A stretch of 44,991 nt of DNA from Clostridia bacterium (lineage in GTDB: Bacteria > Bacillota > Clostridia > Christensenellales > Aristaeellaceae), in the NCBI GenBank assembly GCA_024404245.1, contig JAKSQH010000008.1, forward strand, positions 1 to 44,991. Reading direction: 5' to 3'. Below, piece after piece: positions 32,845-39,625 of the stretch. Each line of letters begins with the position of its first letter. Positions within the stretch are counted from its first letter, which is position 1. The notes under the pieces are model-generated. The model was not told the origin of the DNA and did no database searches. It saw only the letters and a list, made by a program, of their open reading frames with translations. Made by a program: the position numbers and the translations under genes.

Positions 32845-34170
32845 TTACATGCCGGGGAACTTCATCCCGCGGAGCTTTCCCTTTCCCTTCATGCTCATCA
32901 TCTGCTTCATCATCTTCTGGCTCTGCTCAAACTGATTGATGAGCTGATTGACATCCGTCACGGTGGTTCCGCTGCCGGCGGCAATGCGCTTGCGGCGTGA
33001 CGCGTTCAGAATGGAAGGGTTGCGCCTCTCTTTCGGCGTCATGGAACGGATGATGGCTTCGGGCTTCTTCAGGGCGTTCTCGTCTACATCAATATCCTTG
33101 CCGCTCATGCCCGGAAGCATGCCGATCAGGCTCTTGATGCCGCCCATCTTTTTCATGCTCTGCATCTGCTCCAGAAAGTCCTCCAGCGTCAGCTTGCTGT
33201 TCAGACCCTTACGGGCAAACTTCTCGGCATCCTGCTCGTCAAAGGCTTCGGTTGCCTTGTCGATCAGTGTAAGCACATCGCCCATGCCGAGGATGCGGCT
33301 TGCCATACGGTCCGGATGGAAAGGCTCAACATCCGTAAGCTTCTCGCCGATGCCGCTGAACTTGATGGGCTTGCCGGTGACCGCTTTGATTGACAGTGCC
33401 GCGCCGCCGCGGGTATCGCCGTCCAGCTTCGTCAGGATGACGCCGGTCACATCCAGCTTTTCATCAAAAGCTTTGGCAACGTTCACCGCGTCCTGACCGG
33501 TCATGGCGTCAACCGTGAGCAGAATCTCCGAAGGCTTTACGGCTTCCTTGATACGCCCGAGCTCATCCATCAGCGCCTCATCAATGTGAAGACGGCCGGC
33601 CGTATCGATAATCAGCACATCGCGCTGATAATACCTGGCGTATTCAATGGCTTCCTTCGCGGTTTTCACAGGATCCTGTGTGCCCTTTTCAAATACCGGC
33701 ACGTTTACCTGCTGACCCACAACCTGCAACTGCTTGATAGCCGCGGGACGGTATATATCGCACGCGGCGAGCATGGGCTTTTTGCCCTGCTTTGTCAGCC
33801 AGCCGGCCAGCTTGGCGCACATGGTGGTTTTACCGGCACCCTGCAGACCGCAGAGCATGAACACCGTCGGCACGGATGACGACCATACGAGCTTGGCGTT
33901 GGTGCTGCCCATCAACGCGGTCATTTCCTCGTTGACGATGCGGATTACCTGCTGCGAGGGAGTGAGGGAAGAAAGCACATCCTGCCCGACACAGCGCTCG
34001 GTTACTTTTTTGATAAAATCCTTCGCGACGGCATAGTTAACGTCCGCCTCCAGAAGCGCCATACGTACCTCACGCATGCCTTCCTTCACGGTCTGTTCAT
34101 TCAGCTTGCCGCGCCCGGTCATCTTTTTCAGGGCACCCTGCAGTTTTTCACTCAAGCCTTCAAAGGCCAT
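32845..34170 (-). CDS. ffh: Signal recognition particle protein
   Basis: A 441-residue SRP GTPase. The N domain (1-90) is followed by the G domain with GLQGAGKTT (about 107-115), DTAGR (about 189-193) and TKLDGDTRGGAAL (about 246-258). The M domain (about 300-441) is methionine-rich, holds SMTPKERRNPSILNASRRKR for SRP RNA binding, and ends MKGKGKLRGMKFPGM. It binds signal peptides on nascent chains and docks with FtsY. GGAGG precedes the ATG at 34170, which overlaps ylxM by 11 bases. A frame to 34227 is not supported. Confidence 0.97.
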   Translation of the reverse strand: MAFEGLSEKLQGALKKMTGRGKLNEQTVKEGMREVRMALLEADVNYAVAKDFIKKVTERCVGQDVLSSLTPSQQVIRIVNEEMTALMGSTNAKLVWSSSVPTVFMLCGLQGAGKTTMCAKLAGWLTKQGKKPMLAACDIYRPAAIKQLQVVGQQVNVPVFEKGTQDPVKTAKEAIEYARYYQRDVLIIDTAGRLHIDEALMDELGRIKEAVKPSEILLTVDAMTGQDAVNVAKAFDEKLDVTGVILTKLDGDTRGGAALSIKAVTGKPIKFSGIGEKLTDVEPFHPDRMASRILGMGDVLTLIDKATEAFDEQDAEKFARKGLNSKLTLEDFLEQMQSMKKMGGIKSLIGMLPGMSGKDIDVDENALKKPEAIIRSMTPKERRNPSILNASRRKRIAAGSGTTVTDVNQLINQFEQSQKMMKQMMSMKGKGKLRGMKFPGM

Positions 34171-34525
34171 TTTCTTCCTCCGTATCGAGCGTGAGCAGCG
34201 TTTCAAGCGTCTGCCTGGCTTCGTCATATCGTTCGGCGTTCAGACTGTCAAGCGCTTTGGAAAGACCGTCTTCCATGCGGCGGAAACGCTCCGCCACACC
34301 GAGGGAGGCTTCCATTACGGTCAGCTTTTCAGCGGCGCGGTTCAGCGTCTCATGCACGGCCTGACGGCTGATGCCGACTTCATCGGCAATTTCACCGAGG
34401 GAAAGATCCTCTTCACAGTGGAGTGTGAGCACGCGGCGCTGGTTCTCTGTCAGCATACCGCCGTAGAACGCGGCAAGCCACGCAAGATCCACCTTGCGGC
34501 GGAGATCAACCCGCGACACATGCAT
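34160..34525 (-). CDS. ylxM: YlxM/p13-like DNA-binding protein
   Basis: A 121-residue protein with a sigma-70 region-4-like helix-turn-helix: LTENQRRVLTLHCEEDLSLG, then EIADEVGISRQAVHETLNR (about 25-65), then a helical C-terminus. It is the standard partner encoded before ffh and is thought to act in SRP-related regulation. AGGAGGG lies before the ATG at 34525; an ATG at 34537 lies ahead of the site. It is read from a strong promoter at 34561-34588. Confidence 0.93.
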   Translation of the reverse strand: MHVSRVDLRRKVDLAWLAAFYGGMLTENQRRVLTLHCEEDLSLGEIADEVGISRQAVHETLNRAAEKLTVMEASLGVAERFRRMEDGLSKALDSLNAERYDEARQTLETLLTLDTEEENGL

Positions 34526-34560
34526 CCCTCCTGTCAATGCCTGAAGCTTGACAGTGAGTC

Positions 34561-34588
34561 ATTATACACAAAACAGGCCGGATGTCAA
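34561..34588 (-). promoter_or_regulatory. Promoter of the ylxM-ffh-rpsP-khpA operon
   Basis: On the minus strand a perfect TTGACA (34588-34583), 16 bases and a perfect TATAAT (34566-34561), about 36 bases before the ylxM ATG. Confidence 0.85.
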
Positions 34589-34616
34589 CCTTTTTCGATT
34601 GACAGTGTGAAAATGA

Positions 34617-34644
34617 TTGACTTTACGCCTGAATGTCTTATGAT
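34617..34644 (+). promoter_or_regulatory. Promoter of tadA
   Basis: TTGACT (34617-34622), 16 bases, TATGAT (34639-34644), 32 bases before the tadA ATG and divergent from the ylxM promoter. Confidence 0.7.
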
Positions 34645-34675
34645 GTATGCGAAAGGCAAAGGAGGTCTCGCACAG

Positions 34676-35125
34676 ATGGAACCGATGGAGCTCGCGCTGG
34701 CGGAAGCGGAAAAGGCTCTGGCCGAGGGTGAAGTACCGGTCGGCGCGGTGCTGGTGAGAAACGGGGAAGTCATCTGCACGGCGCATAACACCCGTGAACG
34801 GACCAAGGATCCGACCGCGCACGCGGAGATGCTCTGCCTGCGGGAAGGAGCGCGCGTTAAGGGTGACTGGCGCCTGGATGACTGCACGCTGTATGTTACG
34901 CTGGAACCGTGCCCTATGTGTGCCGGCGCGATTGTGATGTCCAGACTCGGAAAAGTTGTTTTCGGAGCGCCTGACCCGGAAAAGGGCTGCTGCGGAAGTG
35001 TATATCTGCTTCCGTCCGATCCGGCGCTGCACGGAAAAACCTCCTGGCGTCCGCTGTGCGAAGAGGAACGGTGCCGGGAGGTCCTGACAAGATTTTTCGA
35101 GACAAAACGGAATAAGGATCAATAA
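34676..35125 (+). CDS. tadA: tRNA adenosine-34 deaminase
   Basis: A 149-residue zinc deaminase that turns A34 of tRNA-Arg(ACG) into inosine. The active site is complete: HAE (His49, Glu51) and PCPMCAGA (Cys79, Cys82). The C-terminal helix reads EEERCREVLTRFFETKR. AAAGGAGG lies ten bases before the ATG at 34676. A much longer frame reaching 34076 is antisense to ffh and ylxM and is not used. It converges tail to tail with the next gene, without a terminator between them. Confidence 0.95.
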   Translation: MEPMELALAEAEKALAEGEVPVGAVLVRNGEVICTAHNTRERTKDPTAHAEMLCLREGARVKGDWRLDDCTLYVTLEPCPMCAGAIVMSRLGKVVFGAPDPEKGCCGSVYLLPSDPALHGKTSWRPLCEEERCREVLTRFFETKRNKDQ

Positions 35126-36286
35126 TCAGTCAAGCACATCGATGAGACGTCCGTACGCGTCATACAGCAGCGCCCGGTCGTCTTTTTTGTTGTGCCATAC
35201 ATTTTTCTCCTGCCATACAAAGTGACCGGCTTCATCCGAAGCGAGTGTGCTTACGGTGACGGACCCGCCGGCGGGAAGTACTGTGCCGGCCGGAAACACA
35301 AAGATTTCGCCGCCCCGTTCGGAAAGCAGATACCAGCCGGAAATGTCGGCCTGACCGTCCCCCGTGTTCATCAGGCTGACGGTGTCGCGGATATTATCCT
35401 TGCCCGTAAGCCGTACATCACGCGGAGCATCCGGCAGCGGATCCGACTGCACCGGCTCCAGTGTGACCTGCCCGTTTTCAAGAACCGCGAGAACACCGGA
35501 AGACGCGTTCTGTGTACATGCCATACGTACGGAATCACGGTTGAGCAGCTTCAGTACACGCCCGGAAGGAGTATCCGGTTCATCATCCGAGTTTGTTGAG
35601 ATGACGGCGGCGGAGGGAGCGGCGGCACGGAGCAGCGCTTCACTTGTCGCGTCACTTTCACCGTGGTTGGCGATTTTCAGCAAATCCACCTTCGGAATCA
35701 GGTTCGCGTCAAGGAGCGTTTTTTCTTCCGGGAACTCCATATCGCCCGTAAGCAGCATGGAACCGCCGGCACCGGATACAAGCAGAACCAGCGAATTGTT
35801 GTTTTCAATCTCGTCATCCCTGACAACGGGCCCGAGTACGCGGATTTCACCGTTTTCCAGCGGAAGCGTATCCCCTGAAACCAGAAATGTGAGCGGAATG
35901 CCGTATTTGTCAGATGACAGCACAGCCGGGTGCTTTTTACGCTTGCATGTGAAATATACGGGAGTGTAAATGGCTCCGATGCTCAGCCCGGAGGCGCAAA
36001 GCGCGTCCAGCCCGCCCGCGTGGTCCGCGTCCGTATGGGTCAGAATAACGCCTTTGAGTGAGGTGATGCTCTGCTCCTTCAGATAACGGGATACCTGCCC
36101 CCAGCTTTCGGCGCTGCCGGTGTCGATCATATACAGATCATCGCCGGAGGACAGCAGGAGACAGTCGGCTTTGCGCACATTGAGCGCGAACAGTGTAAGA
36201 CGGGATACGGCATTTTCCCCGTACGCGTAAACCGCGCATGTGACAACCAATGTGAATGTGAGCAGCAGACACAATAAGCGTTTCAT
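35126..36286 (-). CDS. Secreted metallo-beta-lactamase-fold protein with C-terminal lamin-tail-like domain
   Basis: A 386-residue exported protein. The signal peptide is residues 1-22 (MKRLLCLLLTFTLVVTCAVY then AYG). The MBL domain (about 26-280) is like the ComEC C-terminal domain: VRKADCLLL, THTDADHAGG (83-92) and KIANHGESD hold the metal ligands. The last 100 residues (DVRLTGKDNIRDTVSLMNTG, then ISGWYLLSERGG and VLPAGGSVTVS) form a lamin-tail-type beta domain, found on many extracellular nucleases and hydrolases. AAAGGAGG precedes the ATG at 36286; a frame to 36457 enters rnpB antisense. It may degrade extracellular nucleic acid; that is inference. Confidence 0.88.
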   Translation of the reverse strand: MKRLLCLLLTFTLVVTCAVYAYGENAVSRLTLFALNVRKADCLLLSSGDDLYMIDTGSAESWGQVSRYLKEQSITSLKGVILTHTDADHAGGLDALCASGLSIGAIYTPVYFTCKRKKHPAVLSSDKYGIPLTFLVSGDTLPLENGEIRVLGPVVRDDEIENNNSLVLLVSGAGGSMLLTGDMEFPEEKTLLDANLIPKVDLLKIANHGESDATSEALLRAAAPSAAVISTNSDDEPDTPSGRVLKLLNRDSVRMACTQNASSGVLAVLENGQVTLEPVQSDPLPDAPRDVRLTGKDNIRDTVSLMNTGDGQADISGWYLLSERGGEIFVFPAGTVLPAGGSVTVSTLASDEAGHFVWQEKNVWHNKKDDRALLYDAYGRLIDVLD

Positions 36287-36354
36287 ACATTGCCTCCTTT
36301 CCGGTGAATTGATTCTATCATAAAAGACAGGTGTTGGCAAATGCCGTGTATGGC

Positions 36355-36383
36355 TTGACAAAGTGCCCCGCACAGGGTATGAT
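36355..36383 (+). promoter_or_regulatory. Promoter of rnpB
   Basis: TTGACA (36355-36360), exactly 17 bases, TATGAT (36378-36383), placing the start near 36390. Confidence 0.85.
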
Positions 36384-36390
36384 ACCCCCT

Positions 36391-36735
36391 CGTACGAGGT
36401 GAACAGACGATCGCAGGCCCGAAAGGGCAAGAGGAAAGTCCGGGCACCACAGGGCAAGGGTGCAGGCTAACGGCCTGTGGAGGCGACTCCAAGGAAAGTG
36501 CAACAGAAAGAAACCGCATCTGTGAATAACGGATGTAAGGATGGAAAGGCGAGGTAAGAGCTCACCCGCGGCTTGGCGACTCGTCCGCGATGTAAACCCC
36601 ACCCGGTGCAAGATGCAATGGAGGCAAGCCGGCTGCCCGCCGCGTTCTCCGCAATCGCTTGACCCGCACGGTAACGTGCGGGCTGGATAGATGATCGTCC
36701 AATACAGAACCCGGCTTACGGTCACGCTCGTACAT
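36391..36735 (+). ncRNA. rnpB: RNase P RNA, class A
   Basis: The catalytic RNA of RNase P, which matures tRNA 5-prime ends. Diagnostic parts are present: GAGGAAAGTCCGGGC (36430-36444 region), ACAGAAAGAAACCGC, GAGGTAAGAGCTCACC and the 3-prime GATAGATGATCGTC followed by ACAGAACCCGGCTTA. The outer helix P1 pairs GTACGAG plus GTGA at 36392-36402 with TCAC plus CTCGTAC at 36722-36733. These closing bases set the ends. It has a strong promoter and a terminator. I call it class A because the P-helix layout and the length of about 345 bases match it; a full structure model would confirm. Confidence 0.96.
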
Positions 36736-36744
36736 TCCTGTATC

Positions 36745-36771
36745 AAACGGCTTATCATGAGCCGTTTTTTT
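36745..36771 (+). terminator. Terminator of rnpB
   Basis: AAACGGCT (36745-36752), a seven-base loop, AGCCGTTT (36760-36767), continuing as a run of seven Ts. Confidence 0.9.
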
Positions 36772-36803
36772 GATTTGTTCACATTGATTTCATCCGTATA
36801 AAC

Positions 36804-36832
36804 TTGCGAACGAAGATATTTTGTATTAGAAT
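36804..36832 (+). promoter_or_regulatory. Promoter of the DegV-VanY gene group
   Basis: TTGCGA (36804-36809), 17 bases, TAGAAT (36827-36832), about 46 bases before the GTG start. Confidence 0.5.
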
Positions 36833-36878
36833 TATTCAGTCGGAATGTATACTCCGACGGGAAAGGGAGGAAACCCCT

Positions 36879-37766
36879 GTGCCGGATTATGTAATCAGCT
36901 GCTGCTCCACCGCGGACCTGAGTGAAGCACACTACAGGAGCCGCGATATCGCACGCGTGAGCTTTCGTTATCAACTGGACGGAACAGATTATACGGACGA
37001 TTTCTGGAAAAGCATGGAACCGTCAGCTTTCTATCAGGCGATGCTTGACGGCGCCCAGACCAGAACAAGCCAGGTCGGTGTCGGCGCGTATGAGGCTTTT
37101 TGGACACCTTTTCTGGAACAAGGGAAAGATATTATTCATGTATGCCTGTCATCCGGTATAAGCGGAACCATGAATTCCGCGCGTATCGCGGCGGATGACC
37201 TGGAGAAACTGTGGCCGGAACGGCGGATTATCGTGATCGATTCTCTGGGCGCGTCATCAGGCTACGGCCTGCTGGTTGATGCCATGGCAGACAGACGTGA
37301 TCAGGGGTTCACGCTTGATGAGCTGGCCGAGTGGACCGAAAAAAACAAACTGAGAATACATTACTGGTTCTTTTCCTCTGACCTGACTTTTTACATCCGC
37401 GGCGGCCGTGTAAGCCGTACGGCGGGATTTATCGGAAAACTGCTGAATGTATGTCCGCTGCTCAACATGGATGATCACGGACGGCTGATCCCGCGGGAAA
37501 AGATCCGCGGAAAGCGCAAGGTGATCCGTGAAATTGTTGACCGTATGGCAGAACACGCGGACGGCGGCGAATGCTATAACGGGAAATGCTATATCAGTCA
37601 TTCGGACTGCATCGAGGACGCGAAGGCTGTTGCCGCGATGATTGAATCCCGCTTCCCGGATCTGAACGGTGATGTTGTGATCAACGATGTCGGGCCGACC
37701 ATCGGTACGCATACCGGACCCGGAACGGTCGCGCTGTTCTTCTGGGGCGATGAGCGGACTGAGTGA
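36879..37766 (+). CDS. DegV family fatty-acid-binding protein
   Basis: A 295-residue DegV protein. It opens with YVISCCSTADLSEAHY, the lipid-head-group site, and continues with TRTSQVGVGAYEAFW, CLSSGISGTMNSARIA (about 87-103) and DSLGASSGYGLL. In the C-terminal half GGRVSRTAGFIGKLLNVCPL (about 174-193) is the classic DegV signature. Such proteins bind fatty acids for FakA-type kinases. I chose the GTG at 36879: GGGAGG lies eight bases before it, and the frame to 36804 begins inside the promoter. It is followed 15 bases later by a VanY gene. Confidence 0.92.
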   Translation: MPDYVISCCSTADLSEAHYRSRDIARVSFRYQLDGTDYTDDFWKSMEPSAFYQAMLDGAQTRTSQVGVGAYEAFWTPFLEQGKDIIHVCLSSGISGTMNSARIAADDLEKLWPERRIIVIDSLGASSGYGLLVDAMADRRDQGFTLDELAEWTEKNKLRIHYWFFSSDLTFYIRGGRVSRTAGFIGKLLNVCPLLNMDDHGRLIPREKIRGKRKVIREIVDRMAEHADGGECYNGKCYISHSDCIEDAKAVAAMIESRFPDLNGDVVINDVGPTIGTHTGPGTVALFFWGDERTE

Positions 37767-37781
37767 CGAAGGGGACGGAAA

Positions 37782-38486
37782 ATGAGTTCATTCCTGCAAA
37801 GTATAGGTTCGCTGGCGACTGCCGGGATGATGCTGCTGTCAGGCGCGCTGGAAGAAGCCGCACCGCAGAATGATATTGACGGACTGCTGTTTCTGGCTAA
37901 CCGTCAGTGGACTCTGCACGAAGCTTTTGAGCCGGAACTGGTGATAACCCCTGTGCGCGGACAGGTGCGCAGACTGCGGCCGGACGCCGCGGCTGCGCTT
38001 ACGGAAATGTTCGAAGCCTGCAAAAAGGATACCGGAGTGACACTGATGTCCGTAAGCGGATACCGGGAGTACGCCAAGCAGGCCAGAATCTATCAGCGGA
38101 AACTGCGCAGTGTGAAGAAAAACGTGGAAAAAGCGGATGAGTATGTGGCCCGGCCCGGTGCCAGTGAGCATCAGCTCGGTCTGGCGATGGATGTCGGTCA
38201 GGTGCAGACCGGTACGCAGCTCAGCTCTTCATTCGGCAAGACAAAAGGCGGAAAATGGGTCCTCGAGCATTGCTGGGAGTACGGTTTCATTCTGCGGTAT
38301 AACAAAGGCTGGGAGGAAATAACCGGCTATCAGTATGAACCGTGGCATGTGCGCTATGTCGGAAAGGAGAACGCGCGGCTGATCCATGAGGCGGATATTC
38401 CGCTTGAAACGTATCTTCTGGCGGTGCGGGAAAGCGTGCTGCTTGATATTGTGACACCGAACGGAACCGGGGGAGAAATTGAATGA
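37782..38486 (+). CDS. D-alanyl-D-alanine carboxypeptidase, VanY type (first of two)
   Basis: A 234-residue peptidase of the VanY/M15B group. The zinc site is SEHQLGLAMD (His130, Asp137) and EPWH (Glu186, His189); SGYREYAKQ (about 92-100) is the conserved entry strand. It should trim D-Ala from peptidoglycan stem peptides. The N-terminus has a moderately hydrophobic stretch (residues 4-22) without basic residues, so export is not certain. GGGGACGGAAA precedes the ATG. The stop overlaps the next VanY start (ATGA). Confidence 0.9.
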   Translation: MSSFLQSIGSLATAGMMLLSGALEEAAPQNDIDGLLFLANRQWTLHEAFEPELVITPVRGQVRRLRPDAAAALTEMFEACKKDTGVTLMSVSGYREYAKQARIYQRKLRSVKKNVEKADEYVARPGASEHQLGLAMDVGQVQTGTQLSSSFGKTKGGKWVLEHCWEYGFILRYNKGWEEITGYQYEPWHVRYVGKENARLIHEADIPLETYLLAVRESVLLDIVTPNGTGGEIE

Positions 38487-39328
38487 GACGTATTTTTATA
38501 CTGCTGACGGTGCTTTGTCTGTTACCGGCGGTATGCGCGGCGGAGGATGAGCTGAGCATACTGGATACAGATGAGTTGATTATCGAGGAAATTGAAGGTG
38601 ACGATTACGGCGTTTTCTGGGATTTCCCCGTGGCGCTGGAGGACCTGGATCCCGAGCTGATTGTGCTGGCAAACAAGCATTATGTGCTGGATGAAAAATA
38701 CGGTTCGTCCTCCATGGTGAAGATGAAAACTCGTAAGGCCAACAAGGATGGATCCAATGCCAACGGCGGAGTGCTGAAGGCACCCGGAAGCGGTACACTG
38801 CAGCTGCAGACGGAGTGCGCGGAGGCGCTTGTCGCGATGTGCGAAGGCGCGCGTGAGGACGGGTATAAACTGTATCTTAAGAGCTCCTACCGCTCGTATT
38901 CCACGCAGAAAACCATGTATAACAACCGCCTGAAAAAGAATAAAGGCAAGGATGACGGATGGGTCGCGAAACCGGGTACAAGCGATCATCAGACCGGCCT
39001 CGGGTGCGATGTGGTGCCGAGAAGCTGGTATGACAGGGCCATGAATGAGAAAATGGCCGCGACAGAAGAATGCATATGGATGGCGGAACACTGTCAGGAG
39101 TACGGCTTTATTCTGCGGTATCCTAAGGACAAGCAGGATGTGACGGAGATCAATTATGAGCCCTGGCATATGCGTTATGTCGGTATTCCCGTAGCAACAT
39201 ATATCATGGAAAACGGCATGTGCCTGGAGGAATTCAATGACGAACTGCAGGCGGCAATCGCGATCTATCTGGAAAACGGAGGAGACCGGGAACGGGTTGA
39301 GGCGCTGATCAGAGAACCGAACAACTGA
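38483..39328 (+). CDS. D-alanyl-D-alanine carboxypeptidase, VanY type (second of two), secreted
   Basis: A 281-residue peptidase with a clear signal peptide (RRIFILLTVLCLLPAVCAA, cleavage near residue 20). Its acidic linker (about 21-55) is followed by an M15B domain: SSYRSYSTQK (134-143), GTSDHQTGLGCDV (His169, Asp176) and EPWHMRYVG (Glu226, His229). It overlaps the first VanY gene by four bases. The two proteins differ clearly in sequence and leader, so the pair is either an old duplication or two separate activities. No VanS/VanR or van ligase genes are nearby, so a wall-remodelling role is more likely than vancomycin resistance. Confidence 0.92.
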   Translation: MRRIFILLTVLCLLPAVCAAEDELSILDTDELIIEEIEGDDYGVFWDFPVALEDLDPELIVLANKHYVLDEKYGSSSMVKMKTRKANKDGSNANGGVLKAPGSGTLQLQTECAEALVAMCEGAREDGYKLYLKSSYRSYSTQKTMYNNRLKKNKGKDDGWVAKPGTSDHQTGLGCDVVPRSWYDRAMNEKMAATEECIWMAEHCQEYGFILRYPKDKQDVTEINYEPWHMRYVGIPVATYIMENGMCLEEFNDELQAAIAIYLENGGDRERVEALIREPNN

Positions 39329-39378
39329 CGCGCAGTCTGCACTTCGGAATATACAACAATAAAAAAACATTAATTTTG

Positions 39379-39407
39379 TTTACATGTACGGACATCCATA
39401 CTAAAAT
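39379..39407 (+). promoter_or_regulatory. Promoter of a short transcription unit
   Basis: TTTACA (39379-39384), exactly 17 bases, TAAAAT (39402-39407). A terminator-like hairpin begins only nine bases further on, so transcripts would be about 50 bases long unless they read through. Confidence 0.6.
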
Positions 39408-39412
39408 ACAAA

Positions 39413-39465
39413 ATGCCGGACGGAAATGACCGAAGAAATGTCAAACCGACCGTCCGGTTTTTTTG
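39413..39465 (+). ncRNA. Putative small RNA or attenuator leader
   Basis: A stem CCGGACGG (39416-39423) with CCGTCCGG (39450-39457), a 26-base loop holding a second TGAC/GTCA pairing, and a T-run (39458-39464 and on). With the promoter just upstream it forms a complete unit for an RNA of about 50 bases. It could be a free small RNA or a leader that controls read-through into the binding-protein gene at 39626. The 39466-39625 stretch shows no gene. Confidence 0.45.
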
Positions 39466-39625
39466 TTTTTATTCGGTATCCGGAAGGAAATTCCGGGTTA
39501 CATGAAGAATAAAAAACAGTCATTTGTAACAGACCGAAATTTCCGGAACGCATCAGAACGGCTGTACACCAAGAACCCGGGCAAACGCGCGGACATTAAT
39601 GTTGACGCAAAGGAGCGCTGCGAAA

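Noticed and set aside
34076-34675. The long upstream extension of the tadA frame
   Set aside because: It is antisense to ffh and ylxM and crosses the divergent promoters. The ATG at 34676 has AAAGGAGG and gives the normal family length.
37782-39328. Vancomycin-resistance cassette suggested by two VanY-type genes
   Set aside because: No VanS/VanR, ligase or VanX genes are nearby, and VanY-type peptidases are common wall-remodelling enzymes in Clostridia.
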